Below, piece after piece: positions 8,276 through 16,389 of a stretch of 36,377 nt of DNA. The DNA comes from Novosphingobium album (ex Hu et al. 2023) (GTDB lineage Bacteria > Pseudomonadota > Alphaproteobacteria > Sphingomonadales > Sphingomonadaceae): contig NZ_JALHLE010000015.1 of NCBI RefSeq assembly GCF_022832385.1, positions 1 to 36,377 on the forward strand. The letters are read 5' to 3'. Each line of letters starts with the position of its first letter. Within the stretch, counting starts at the first letter, position 1. The position numbers and the translations under genes were made by a program. Under the pieces are notes generated by a model, which did not search any database, was not told where the DNA came from, and was given only the letters and a program-made list of their open reading frames with translations.

Positions 8276-10054
8276 TCAGCGTTCCAGCACGTAGCGCCCG
8301 GGCGCATCGTCCAGCGCCGGATAGCCCGCCTTGGCATTGCCCGGTTCGCGCGCCGGAACCGACTGGCCCGAATGGGCCAGCAGCCACTCGCTCCAGTCGG
8401 TCCACCATGAACCGGACGTCAGTGCCGCGATGGCCAGCCACGCGTCGGGATCGTGGTGGTTCTCGTCTTCGGGGCGGTCGAGCACGCGGTAGTGCCGGCG
8501 GTCCTCGCCTGGAGGCGAGACAACGCCCGCGTTATGCCCGCGGTTGGTCAGTACGAAGCGGATCTCACCATCGGTCAGCGTGTGGATCTTCCAGACGGAA
8601 CGCCAGGGCGCGACGTGATCCGCCTCGGTCCCCACGACATAGAGCGGCGCGGTAATGTCTGTCATCGCCACCGTTGCCCCACCCGCCACATAGCGCTCGC
8701 GCGCCAGCGCATTCTCGAGGAACAGGCGGCGCAGGTACTGGCTGTGCATGGCATAGGGCATCCGCGTGCCGTCCGCGTTCCACGCCATCATGTCATTGGC
8801 CGAGGCGCGCTTGCCCATCAGGTATTCCTGCACTCCGCGCGACCAGATGAGGTCGGCCGAGCGCAGCATCTCGAACGCGCCGCCCATCTGGCGGCTATCG
8901 AGATAGCCCTGCTGCCACATCAGGTTTTCCAGATAGCGCACTTGCGCATCGTCGATGAACAGGCCGATCTCGCCCGGCTCGGTAAAGTCGGTCTGCGCCG
9001 CCAGCAGCGTGACCGATGCGAGCCGATTGTTGCCATCGCGCGCCATCGCCGCCGCCGCGATCGCAAGCAGGGTACCGCCGAGGCAATAGCCGCAGGCGTG
9101 GATGTGCTCGGCCCCGGTAATCGCCGAGACCGCATCCATCGCCCGCATCACCCCGTCACGGCGATAGTCCTCCATGCCGGTGTCGCGCATCTCGGGCCCC
9201 GGATTGCGCCAGGAGATCGTGAAGACGGTGAACCCCTGATCGACCAGATAGCGGATCATCGAGTTTTCCGGCGAGAGGTCGAGGATGTAGTATTTCATGA
9301 TCCACGCGGGCACGATCAGGATCGGCTCGGCCCGCACCCGCTCGGTCGTGGGGGCATACTGGATCAGTTCGATCAGCTCGTTGCGGAACACCACCTTGCC
9401 CGGCGTCACCGCCATGTTGCGGCCGACTTCGAAATCCTCGCCAGTGTCTGACGCCTCGCGCCGCACCAGTCTCTGCCAGTCCTCCGCCCAGAGCTTCGCA
9501 CCGTCGGCCAGACACTTGCCGCCGGTCTCGAGCATGCGCTGCTGGACCACCGGATTGGTCGCCGCGAAATTGGCCGGAGAGACGAGATCGAGCATCTGCC
9601 GCAGGCCAAAGCGCAGGATCGCCTCATGATGCGGCGACACCCCCGGACAATCGCGCACCGCCGCATCGACCCATTGCTGGGTGAGCAGGAAGCTCTGCTG
9701 CCACAGCCCGTAAGGCCAGGTATCCCACGCCGCATCGTCGAAGCGGTGATCGTGCGCCAGCGGGGCGATGCAACGCTCCGCCTTGCCGCCTCCGCCGAGC
9801 GCGCGGGTGGCATAGTCGCCCAGCCGCTGCGCCTTGCGCGCGCCCTTGGCCGAAAGCAGCAGCGAGCGGCCCGGTGAGCGCATGAAGTGCACCGCCCAGT
9901 CGGCATAGGCCGCCATGAGCGATTCCGGCGCAATGCCCATGGTCCACTGGGCGAGCGAGGCCCCGGCGATCCGGTCGAGCAGGTCGGCCACGCCCTCCAT
10001 CGGATCGGGCGCGGTCTCGTCATCACAGGGACGGTGTGAAACGTGCTTGTCCAT
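8276..10054 (-). CDS. phaC: Class I poly(3-hydroxyalkanoate) synthase
   Basis: A 592-aa polymerase that joins 3-hydroxyacyl-CoA units into polyhydroxyalkanoate on granule surfaces. The N-terminal family region includes PGKVVFRNELIELIQY. The alpha/beta-hydrolase core carries the lipase-like box GYCLGG with catalytic Cys324, Asp479 in GTEADHVAPW, and His507 in NRGHNAG. All three catalytic residues are present and the length fits class I enzymes. phaB lies 4 nt upstream on the same strand. No phaA, phasin or depolymerase gene is seen in the window. Confidence 0.96.
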   Translation of the reverse strand: MDKHVSHRPCDDETAPDPMEGVADLLDRIAGASLAQWTMGIAPESLMAAYADWAVHFMRSPGRSLLLSAKGARKAQRLGDYATRALGGGGKAERCIAPLAHDHRFDDAAWDTWPYGLWQQSFLLTQQWVDAAVRDCPGVSPHHEAILRFGLRQMLDLVSPANFAATNPVVQQRMLETGGKCLADGAKLWAEDWQRLVRREASDTGEDFEVGRNMAVTPGKVVFRNELIELIQYAPTTERVRAEPILIVPAWIMKYYILDLSPENSMIRYLVDQGFTVFTISWRNPGPEMRDTGMEDYRRDGVMRAMDAVSAITGAEHIHACGYCLGGTLLAIAAAAMARDGNNRLASVTLLAAQTDFTEPGEIGLFIDDAQVRYLENLMWQQGYLDSRQMGGAFEMLRSADLIWSRGVQEYLMGKRASANDMMAWNADGTRMPYAMHSQYLRRLFLENALARERYVAGGATVAMTDITAPLYVVGTEADHVAPWRSVWKIHTLTDGEIRFVLTNRGHNAGVVSPPGEDRRHYRVLDRPEDENHHDPDAWLAIAALTSGSWWTDWSEWLLAHSGQSVPAREPGNAKAGYPALDDAPGRYVLER

Positions 10055-10058
10055 GGCG

Positions 10059-10796
10059 TCAGTCCATCCTCAGCCCGCCGTTCACCGACAGGGTGGAGCC
10101 GGTGATATAGCCTGCTTCCTCCGCCGCGAGAAACAGCACGCAGCGCGCGATTTCCGATGGCTCGCCGATCCGCCCCACGGGAATGCGCGCGACGATCCCT
10201 TCCATCACCTTTTCCGGCACGGCCCGCACCATTTCGGTGCCGACATAGCCCGGCGCGATGGCGTTGACGGTAATGCCGTGCCGCGCCCCTTCCAGAGCCA
10301 GCGCCTTGGTCAGCCCCAGCACGCCCGCCTTGGCCGCCGAGTAATTGGCCTGCCCGAACTGCCCGGCCTGCCCGTTGACCGACGAGAGTGAGATAATCCG
10401 CCCCCAGCCGCGTTCCTTCATGCCCGCCCAGACCGCGTGACTCATGGCAAAGCAGCTGTCGAGATCGTTGCGCACGACCTGCCGCCATTGCTCCGTGGTC
10501 ATCTTCGCAAAGCTGGCGTCGCGCGTCACGCCCGCGTTGTTGACGAGAATATCGACTGGTCCGAGCGCGGCCGTGACTTGCGCAATGCCGGCCTCGCAGG
10601 CGGCATCGTCCGCCGCGTCCCACTCGAACGCGGGAATGCCGGTCGATTCCGAAAAGGCCTGCGCCTGCTTCGGATTACCGAGATAGGTCACGGCCACGCG
10701 ATATCCGGCATCGCGGAACGCCTGCGCGGTAGCCGCGCCGATGCCGGTGGTTCCACCGGTAATGAGCACGACACGAGGGGTAGTGGTTTCGGACAT
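10059..10796 (-). CDS. phaB: Acetoacetyl-CoA reductase (SDR family)
   Basis: A 245-aa short-chain dehydrogenase/reductase making (R)-3-hydroxybutyryl-CoA for PhaC. Motifs are the nucleotide-binding TGGTTGIG (13-20), NNAG (86-89), and catalytic Ser139, Tyr152 and Lys156. The stretch SVNGQAGQFGQANYSAAKAG is typical of PhaB rather than of FabG. The family C-terminus GGLRMD resembles the usual GGLHM ending. I chose the ATG at 10796, which gives the usual family length. A TTG 30 bp upstream would add ten unconserved residues. It is the first gene of the phaBC-exporter run, with the alcohol dehydrogenase gene diverging from it. Confidence 0.93.
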   Translation of the reverse strand: MSETTTPRVVLITGGTTGIGAATAQAFRDAGYRVAVTYLGNPKQAQAFSESTGIPAFEWDAADDAACEAGIAQVTAALGPVDILVNNAGVTRDASFAKMTTEQWRQVVRNDLDSCFAMSHAVWAGMKERGWGRIISLSSVNGQAGQFGQANYSAAKAGVLGLTKALALEGARHGITVNAIAPGYVGTEMVRAVPEKVMEGIVARIPVGRIGEPSEIARCVLFLAAEEAGYITGSTLSVNGGLRMD

Positions 10797-10971
10797 TGGG
10801 CGGGGGGCTCCATTCCAGGCTGACAATGTGGCAACAGGTGCGCAGAGACGCGCTTGCGATTATTGGCCCGGATAGACGGCAATCCGATGACGCGATGTGA
10901 TCGGGGTCAAGCGGCGCGGGAAAAATTGCCGTAGAATATGGTATCTTGCAAGCCAGACGCGGACGCCCCCA

Positions 10972-11979
10972 ATGACAGAGCAGAGCACCCCGATGACCAT
11001 GCACGCCATGCAGCTCGACGCCCCCGGCACCCTGCTCCATGCCGTCGAGCGCCCGCTTCCCCAGCCCGGCCCCGGCGAACTGCGCATCGCGATCACCGCC
11101 TGCGGCGTGTGCCGCACCGACCTGCACGTGGCGGACGGCGACATCCACGGCCTCCTGCCGATCATCCCCGGCCACGAGATCGTCGGCCGCGTCGAGGCGC
11201 TCGGCCCCGGCGTCACCGGTTTCGCGCCGGGCCAGCGCGTCGGCGTGCCCTGGCTCGGCCATACCTGCGGGACCTGCCCCTATTGCGCCAGCGACCGCGA
11301 GAACCTGTGCGACACCCCGCAGTTCACCGGCTTCACCCGCGACGGCGGCTTTGCGACGCATTGCCTGGCCGACGCGCATTTCTGCTTCGCCCTGCCCGAT
11401 GCCTTTGACGACCTCCACGCCGCCCCGCTGCTCTGCGCCGGGCTGATCGGCTACCGTTCTTATCGCATGGCCGGAGACGCGCCGGTGCTCGGCCTCTACG
11501 GCTTCGGCGCGGCGGCGCACATCCTTGCCCAGTTGGCGGTGTGGCAGGGCCGCAAGGTCTTCGCCTTCACCCGCGAGGGCGACACCGCGGCACAGGCCTT
11601 CGCCCGCGAGATCGGCTGCGCCTGGGCGGGCGATTCCACCGCAATGCCGCCCGAACCGCTGGACGCCGCGATCCTCTTCGCGCCCGTCGGCGCGCTCGTC
11701 CCGCAGGCGCTGAAAGCGTTGAAGAAAGGCGGCCGCGTGGTCTGCGGCGGCATCCACATGTCCGACATCCCGTCCTTCCCCTACGCCGACCTGTGGGAGG
11801 AACGCTCGATTGTGTCCGTCGCCAACCTCACCCGGCAGGACGGCACCGAATTCCTCGCCCTCGCCGCGCAGGCGGGCATCCAGACGCACGTGACGCCGAT
11901 GCCGCTGGCGCAGGCGAACGAGGCGCTGGAACGGCTGCGCAAGGGTGAGGTGGAAGGGGCGCTGGTACTGGTGTGTTAG
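10972..11979 (+). CDS. Zinc-dependent alcohol dehydrogenase family protein
   Basis: A medium-chain dehydrogenase of about 335 aa. The catalytic-zinc residues are seen in CGVCRTDLHVADGD and GHEIVGRV. The structural-zinc cysteines lie in CGTCPYCASDRENLC. The Rossmann nucleotide-binding segment is LGLYGFGAAAHILAQLA. It resembles the AdhP/AdhA-like alcohol dehydrogenases, but the substrate is not determined. The start is uncertain: ATG codons at 10972, 10993 and 10999 are all in frame and none has a good Shine-Dalgarno. It diverges from phaB across a 175-bp gap. A link to PHA metabolism is only suggested by position. Confidence 0.88.
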   Translation: MTEQSTPMTMHAMQLDAPGTLLHAVERPLPQPGPGELRIAITACGVCRTDLHVADGDIHGLLPIIPGHEIVGRVEALGPGVTGFAPGQRVGVPWLGHTCGTCPYCASDRENLCDTPQFTGFTRDGGFATHCLADAHFCFALPDAFDDLHAAPLLCAGLIGYRSYRMAGDAPVLGLYGFGAAAHILAQLAVWQGRKVFAFTREGDTAAQAFAREIGCAWAGDSTAMPPEPLDAAILFAPVGALVPQALKALKKGGRVVCGGIHMSDIPSFPYADLWEERSIVSVANLTRQDGTEFLALAAQAGIQTHVTPMPLAQANEALERLRKGEVEGALVLVC

Positions 11980-12002
11980 GTGTGTGGCGGACGGCATCTA
12001 GG

Positions 12003-12127
12003 CGCCCGTTGCGGCCGTTCAGTTAGGCTGATCTGGAGGCTATATCGGTCGAACTCAGAGGAAGGGCTGCTTTTCAAGATTTTAACCGGGAAACCGCCTT
12101 TCCAGAAACGCCGACGTTGCGGTCATA
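12003..12127. repeat. Long copy of a dispersed repeat (A-type)
   Basis: About 125 bp that align well with 36003-36134. Shared blocks include GGTCGAAC, the TTTCAA-ATTTTAA segment followed by CCGGAA-type sequence, and the terminal motif CGCCGACGTTGCGGTCAT (12109-12126). The only other long copy in the window is the one at the right end. A small orphan gene starts 27 nt after it. Confidence 0.65.
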
Positions 12128-12152
12128 TGCCGTGAGCGGCTATCCGATTTTC

Positions 12153-12446
12153 ATGACTTGGCGCGACACTCCAAATTATCGGAAAGCAGCGACGATTTCT
12201 GTCCTTGCTTCTGCATGCTTGCTTGCCGTTCGATTTTTGGTCCCCGATTGGCCTCTTGCACCATTCGCGATCCTAAATTGGTTGTGCTTCATGATCGCAG
12301 GATATTTGGCGTTTTTCCGTCCCTTTCGGTGGAGTGTCCTTTTTAAGCGGCCGGATCGCGTCAAAGCGAAGATCGTCAACTACACACTACTGGCCTTTAC
12401 TGCTGCCGGATGGATTGCAGTAGGAAGTGGTGGGCGGCTTCTTTGA
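12153..12446 (+). CDS. Small multi-pass membrane protein, unknown
   Basis: An unrecognised protein of 97 aa with three hydrophobic segments: SVLASACLLAVRFLV, FAILNWLCFMIAGYLAFF and YTLLAFTAAGWIAVGS. A basic linker (KRPDRVKAK) lies before the last. It is probably an inner-membrane protein. I take the ATG at 12153. A TTG at 12117 lies inside the repeat and is rejected, and a GTG at 12132 is possible. GC content is about 50%, below the surrounding genome. Repeat copies lie on both sides (12003-12127 and 12457-12530). Confidence 0.55.
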   Translation: MTWRDTPNYRKAATISVLASACLLAVRFLVPDWPLAPFAILNWLCFMIAGYLAFFRPFRWSVLFKRPDRVKAKIVNYTLLAFTAAGWIAVGSGGRLL

Positions 12447-12456
12447 CTACCATGTA

Positions 12457-12530
12457 GCGTCCGCTCCCCCCGACATTGCTGCCATTCCCAATATCTCGTA
12501 GCCACGCGGCCAGTGCAGGCGGACAATGGA
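12457..12530. repeat. Dispersed repeat (A-type), left of lipoprotein gene
   Basis: Begins GCGTCCGCTCCCCCCGACATTG and ends GGCGGACAATGG. It aligns with 12841-12909, which reads CGTCCGCTTCCCCCGACTTT and ends GGCGGACAACC. Both carry the core CCGAC-TT-C-G-CATTC. The pair flanks the small lipoprotein gene as direct repeats. Confidence 0.6.
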
Positions 12531-12540
12531 GAACTGTGAC

Positions 12541-12828
12541 ATGAGGCCACGCTTCTTGGCTGCAATCGTTGGCTTGTTGTCCTTGTTCGGGTGCGCTGAT
12601 CCGAGCGCACCGATAAAAACGCGGGCGGGAAAGCTGACCCAAGATCAAGTTGACGCAATTGTGCGCAAATGCGGCGGTCCCAAAAGCATGGCGATGATCA
12701 GGGGCGTTGAACTGGTCATTCATCCGACCCGCGACATCATGGCCAACGGCTGCGTATTGAAAGCCTTGCAAGCTACCGGCGAAACGAACCTCACGTCCGT
12801 TCACAACGAGATGCATCAGGCCCCCTGA
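12541..12828 (+). CDS. Small putative lipoprotein
   Basis: A 95-aa protein of unknown function. From the ATG at 12541 it starts with a basic n-region and a hydrophobic core (RFLAAIVGLLSLFGCADP). The LFGC sequence around residue 17 looks like a lipobox, so a lipidated periplasmic protein is likely, although F at the -2 position is unusual. The mature part contains KLTQDQVDAIVRKCGG and two more cysteines. The ATG at 12526 would put charged residues first and is less likely. Direct repeats flank it on both sides. Confidence 0.55.
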   Translation: MRPRFLAAIVGLLSLFGCADPSAPIKTRAGKLTQDQVDAIVRKCGGPKSMAMIRGVELVIHPTRDIMANGCVLKALQATGETNLTSVHNEMHQAP

Positions 12829-12840
12829 TTGGTCGCGTCA

Positions 12841-12909
12841 CTTCGTCCGCTTCCCCCGACTTTTCCGTCATTCAGATCGCATCATCGGCTTGCCGAAGGC
12901 GGACAACCA
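12841..12909. repeat. Dispersed repeat (A-type), right of lipoprotein gene
   Basis: Direct repeat of 12457-12530 (see that entry) with the same order of blocks: CGTCCGCT-CCCCCGAC, then GTCATTC, then GGCGGACAA. It ends about 30 bp before the OPT transporter start. Confidence 0.6.
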
Positions 12910-12941
12910 TTTAGCACTGTCCCACGAGCCGTCCCCGTGCC

Positions 12942-14945
12942 ATGAAAAGCCGCTCTGATCCAAAGGACAAGGCGGTATTCATGGCGGACGGCGCGCGGGG
13001 ACGGGAAGGTTCGGTGGCGGAACTCACGCTGCGCGGGGTGCTGCTGGGCGGGGTCATTACGCTGCTGTTCACCGCGGCCAATGTCTATCTGGGGCTCAAG
13101 GTCGGGCTGACCTTCGCCACCTCGATCCCGGCGGCGGTCATCTCGATGGCCATTCTGCGCGGTTTCAAGGATTCGACGATCTGGGAAAACAACATCGTCC
13201 AGACCGTGGCGAGCGCGGCGGGGACGCTGGCGGCGATCATCTTTGTGCTGCCGGGCCTCGTGATGATCGGCTGGTGGCAGGGCTTCCCCTACTGGACGAC
13301 CGCCGCGATCACCGGGACGGGTGGCATTCTCGGCGTGCTGTTCTCGGTGCCGTTGCGCCGCGCGCTGGTGGTCGATACGCCGCTGCCCTATCCCGAGGGC
13401 AAGGCCGCGGCCGAAGTGCTGCGGGTCGGTTCGGGATCGCGCGAAGGGGCGGCGGAAAGTGCCAAGGGCCTTTCGGTGCTGGTCTGGAACGCGCTGGCGT
13501 CCGCCGGTTTCGCCATCCTGACCCAGACCCGCCTGGTCGCAGGCGAGGCAGCGGTGTGGTTCCGCGCCGGTTCGGGTGCGACCGGGATTTCCGGCGGGCT
13601 CTCCTTTGCGCTGCTGGGCGTGGGGCACCTCGTCGGCCTGTCGGTCGGCATGGCGATGTTCCTTGGCCTCGTGGTCGGCTGGTGGGTGCTGCTGCCGATC
13701 CTCACGGCGATGCACCCGATGCCGGGCGGGGCCGAGGCATGGGCCTACAGTGTGTTCAGCGCCAATGTCCGCTTTTTCGGTGCGGGCGTGATCGGCGTGG
13801 CGGCGGTGTGGACGCTGCTGAAGATTGCCGGGCCGGTGATCGGCGGCATCCGCTCGGCGATGGCCGCCAGCAAGGCGCGTCATTCGGGCGAGGCCCTCGC
13901 GCTGGAAGAGCAGGACCTGCCGATTTCCATCGTCTTTGCCGGTTCGCTGGCGATGCTGGTACCGATCGCAATCCTGCTGTGGAGCCTCGTTTCGGGCGGT
14001 CCGCTGGCCGGGTCGGAAATGATCCTGATCGCCGGAGCCCTCATTTTCGTCGTGGTCATCGGCCTGTTGATCGCGGCGGTGTGCGGGTACATGGCCGGGC
14101 TGATCGGCGCCTCAAACTCGCCGGTCTCCGGCATCGGCATCCTGTCGGTGGTAGCCGCGTCCCTGATGCTGGTGGGGCTGTTCGGGCGGGATCAGGATGC
14201 GCACACGACCGCGGCGCTGGTCGCCTACGCCCTGATCGTCACCGGGATCGTCTTCGGCGTTGCTACCGTCTCCAACGACAACCTGCAGGATCTCAAGACC
14301 GGCCAGCTTGTCGGCGCGACGCCATGGAAACAGCAGGTCGCGCTGGTGTTCGGCGTGGTGTTCGGCTCGCTGGTGATCCCGCCGGTGCTGGATCTGCTCA
14401 ACACCGCGTTCGGCTTTGCCGGGGCGCCGGGGGCCGGGCCCAACGCGCTGCCCGCGCCGCAGGCGGCGCTGATCTCGGCGCTGGCCAAGGGTGTGCTCGG
14501 CGGCGATCTCAACTGGGCCATGATCGGCTGGGGCGCTCTGGCGGGCGTGGGCTTCGTCGTACTCGACGAGGTGCTCGGCCTGATGGGCCGCCTGCGCCTG
14601 CCGCCGCTCGGTGTCGGCATTGGCATCTACCTGCCGATGGTGGCGATCCTGCCGGTGGTCGCCGGTTCTGTGCTGGGGTGGCTGTACGACCGCTGGTGCG
14701 CGGGGCGCGCTGATCCGGAATTCGCGCAGCGCATGGGCGTGCTGACCGCGACGGGCATGATCGTGGGCGAGAGCCTGTGGGGCGTCACCTTCGCCGGGAT
14801 CGTCGCGGCATCGGGCAGTGACAGTCCGCTCGTGCTCGTTGGTGAGGGTTTCGAGGGCTCCGCCCTGATGGGTGGTATCGTGCTGTTCGTTGCGCTGCTG
14901 TGGATGCTCTATCGCCGGACGCAGAAACTCGTCCTGACGGACTGA
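12942..14945 (+). CDS. OPT-family oligopeptide/metal-chelate transporter
   Basis: A 667-aa protein with many hydrophobic helices across its whole length. The first conserved block ([20 protein letters not shown] then [19 protein letters not shown]) is typical of bacterial OPT transporters. Internal blocks [13 protein letters not shown] and [11 protein letters not shown] are also family hallmarks. The family moves small peptides or metal-chelate complexes by proton coupling. The substrate cannot be told here. An alternative ATG at 12981 has a better AAGGCGG Shine-Dalgarno and would remove 13 residues. It lies just upstream of the nif region, but no sequence evidence ties it to nitrogen fixation. 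Confidence 0.92.
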   Translation: MKSRSDPKDKAVFMADGARGREGSVAELTLRGVLLGGVITLLFTAANVYLGLKVGLTFATSIPAAVISMAILRGFKDSTIWENNIVQTVASAAGTLAAIIFVLPGLVMIGWWQGFPYWTTAAITGTGGILGVLFSVPLRRALVVDTPLPYPEGKAAAEVLRVGSGSREGAAESAKGLSVLVWNALASAGFAILTQTRLVAGEAAVWFRAGSGATGISGGLSFALLGVGHLVGLSVGMAMFLGLVVGWWVLLPILTAMHPMPGGAEAWAYSVFSANVRFFGAGVIGVAAVWTLLKIAGPVIGGIRSAMAASKARHSGEALALEEQDLPISIVFAGSLAMLVPIAILLWSLVSGGPLAGSEMILIAGALIFVVVIGLLIAAVCGYMAGLIGASNSPVSGIGILSVVAASLMLVGLFGRDQDAHTTAALVAYALIVTGIVFGVATVSNDNLQDLKTGQLVGATPWKQQVALVFGVVFGSLVIPPVLDLLNTAFGFAGAPGAGPNALPAPQAALISALAKGVLGGDLNWAMIGWGALAGVGFVVLDEVLGLMGRLRLPPLGVGIGIYLPMVAILPVVAGSVLGWLYDRWCAGRADPEFAQRMGVLTATGMIVGESLWGVTFAGIVAASGSDSPLVLVGEGFEGSALMGGIVLFVALLWMLYRRTQKLVLTD

Positions 14946-14991
14946 AGCTGCGCGGGGGTGAGCCCGGTGTTGGGCGAATGCGTACACGCAT

Positions 14992-15007
14992 TGTCGCAGA
15001 CGCTACA
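14992..15007. promoter_or_regulatory. NifA upstream activator site for the first ferredoxin operon
   Basis: TGTCGCAGACGCTACA fits TGT-N10-ACA exactly. It lies 46 bp upstream of the -24 GG of the sigma54 promoter at 15051-15067. That is closer than is usual for NifA sites, but on the correct side. Confidence 0.65.
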
Positions 15008-15050
15008 TTGGCTTGCGTGGCAAAACCGCGGATTTCCGCCAATCGTCTTG

Positions 15051-15067
15051 CTGGCATGGTTCCTGCT
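15051..15067 (+). promoter_or_regulatory. Sigma54 (-24/-12) promoter
   Basis: CTGGCATGGTTCCTGCT has GG at 15053-15054 and GC at 15065-15066, exactly ten bases apart. The -24 half TGGCAT is close to the TGGCAC consensus. Transcription would begin near 15078, about 23 nt before the ferredoxin start codon. Confidence 0.75.
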
Positions 15068-15100
15068 TTGTGCAGTGCAAACAACTGCAGGAGACCTTCC

Positions 15101-15295
15101 ATGGCCTACAAGATCATTGCTTCGCAGTGCACCGGGTGCAGCGCGTGCGAGTTCGAGTGCCCCAATGCGGCGATCTCGATGAAGGGTGACACTTTCATCA
15201 TCGATCCCAACAAGTGCACCGAATGCGCGGGTGAATTCGACCACCCGCAGTGCGACACGGTCTGCCCAGTCCCCAAGACCTGCGTCCCGGCCTGA
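15101..15295 (+). CDS. FdxN-type 2[4Fe-4S] ferredoxin
   Basis: A 64-aa bacterial-type ferredoxin. The cluster motifs are [14 protein letters not shown] and [18 protein letters not shown], each giving the cysteine pattern of the FdxN group with an insertion in the second motif. It probably carries electrons to nitrogenase reductase or to NifB-type maturation. AGGAGA lies 7 nt before the ATG. It heads the operon with the LRV protein, nifT and Sir2-like genes, under its own sigma54 promoter. It is a paralogue of the ferredoxin after nifB (19099-19317): both begin MAYKI and share the same spacing. Confidence 0.93.
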   Translation: MAYKIIASQCTGCSACEFECPNAAISMKGDTFIIDPNKCTECAGEFDHPQCDTVCPVPKTCVPA

Positions 15296-15320
15296 TCCGT
15301 TTCAGCCGGGTGAACGGCCG

Positions 15321-16169
15321 ATGGTGGACGATGACCTGGGCCTTCCGCTCGACTGGAAGGGCAAGCCGATCCGGTGCCGGGAATGCCAGCATCAGGCGAT
15401 CAACGCGATGGGGCTTTGCGTCAAGGGCAAGGCCTGCATCCGGGATCGCCGGGCGCGGCGGGTGGAGCGGTTCCTGAAAGGAAACCCGGATCTGGCGGAC
15501 CAGTATCTCGATCACCCGTACTTCGAAGTGAGGGCAGGGGCGGCGCGGTACGCCAACGTGTTCCGCCTGCCACCGCTGCTCAGCGATCCGGAACCCGAAG
15601 TGCGCGCCGTGGTGACACTGCGGCTGCCGGAGGACCGGATACGCCACATGATCCACGACGAGGACATTGACGTGCGCATTGCCGCTGCTTCGCGCCTGCA
15701 GGGGGCCGACCTGATGCCTGCGCTTCACGACGACGCCTACATGGTGCGCATCACCGCGGTGCGCCGCATGCCGGCCGAACTGCTGCCGCTGGTGCGCCAC
15801 GATCCCGATCCCGAAGTGCGGGCCTGGGTGGCGCGGCGGATCGATCTCCGGGCCTTGCCGGACATGTGCTTCGACACGGATCCGCTTGTCCGTCGCGAAG
15901 TGGCAGAGCGCCTGCCGATGGATCAGTTGCGCCTGCTGGTGACCGACAGCGACCTGCGTGTCCGCTTCACCGTGGCGGAACGGATCGCCGAGGAGGAACT
16001 GGAGCCGCTGCTCGACGATCCGGAAGCCGCGATCCGCGAACTGGCGCGCGAGCGCATCGCGCAGGTGCCGCATCTGGCGCACCTGCTGGAATCCAAGGCG
16101 GTGCCGCTGCGCCTGCTCGAAACCGAAGAAGCGAACCCTGAACACCCGTCCAAGGAGCCAAGCCGATGA
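15321..16169 (+). CDS. 4Fe-4S-binding leucine-rich-variant (LRV) repeat protein
   Basis: A 282-aa protein with an N-terminal four-cysteine cluster (Cys19, 22, 33, 39 in RCRECQHQAINAMGLCVKGK plus AC). About ten short helical repeats of the kind DPEVRAWVARRI and DLRVRFTVAERI follow. This is the layout of the Azotobacter vinelandii LRV protein, whose gene lies near nifB there. Its role is not established; a scaffold or partner for Fe-S or nitrogenase assembly is possible. The start ATG at 15321 is 25 nt after the ferredoxin stop. Its stop overlaps the nifT start by 4 bp. Confidence 0.88.
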   Translation: MVDDDLGLPLDWKGKPIRCRECQHQAINAMGLCVKGKACIRDRRARRVERFLKGNPDLADQYLDHPYFEVRAGAARYANVFRLPPLLSDPEPEVRAVVTLRLPEDRIRHMIHDEDIDVRIAAASRLQGADLMPALHDDAYMVRITAVRRMPAELLPLVRHDPDPEVRAWVARRIDLRALPDMCFDTDPLVRREVAERLPMDQLRLLVTDSDLRVRFTVAERIAEEELEPLLDDPEAAIRELARERIAQVPHLAHLLESKAVPLRLLETEEANPEHPSKEPSR

Positions 16170-16387
16170 AAGTCATGATCCGCCGAGCCGAGGGCGTTCT
16201 GTCCGCCTATGTCCCCAAGAAGGATCTTGAGGAGCCTGTCGTCGAAACCGAACTGGAGACGCTCTGGGGCGGCTGGGTGAAGCTGGCCAACGGCTGGGTG
16301 CTCGAACTGCCCGAGATGGCCGCGGACACGCGTCTGCCGATCACTGTCGAGGCGCGCAAGCGCGCTACCGTCGAAGAGGAGGACTGA
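16166..16387 (+). CDS. nifT: Nitrogen fixation protein NifT/FixU
   Basis: A 73-aa protein with the family pattern MKVMIRRAEGVLSAYVPKKD, then LEEPVVE, LWGGWVKLANGW and ELPEMAADTRLPITVEARK. NifT is a small conserved accessory of nif clusters without a firmly assigned function. An AAGGAG Shine-Dalgarno lies in the end of the LRV gene, and the ATG overlaps that gene's stop. The Sir2-like gene starts two bases after its stop. Confidence 0.95.
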   Translation: MKVMIRRAEGVLSAYVPKKDLEEPVVETELETLWGGWVKLANGWVLELPEMAADTRLPITVEARKRATVEEED

Positions 16388-16389
16388 TC

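Noticed and set aside
12117..12152. TTG at 12117 as the start of the small membrane protein
   Set aside because: This codon lies within the core of the dispersed repeat (CGACGTTGCGGTCAT), and the ATG at 12153 gives a sensible first helix.
12882..13883. Long open frame on the minus strand opposite the OPT transporter
   Set aside because: Its translation is rich in Arg, His, Asp and Pro without any domain, as is typical of antisense frames of high-GC membrane-protein genes. The plus-strand frame has clear family motifs.
15070..15084. TGTGCAGTGCAAACA as a NifA site near the first ferredoxin
   Set aside because: The spacing is N9, and it lies downstream of the sigma54 promoter, inside the leader.
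14900..15100. Longer open frame upstream of the first ferredoxin as an N-terminal extension
   Set aside because: It runs through the end of the OPT gene and the sigma54 promoter. The ATG at 15101 has a Shine-Dalgarno and gives a normal ferredoxin.
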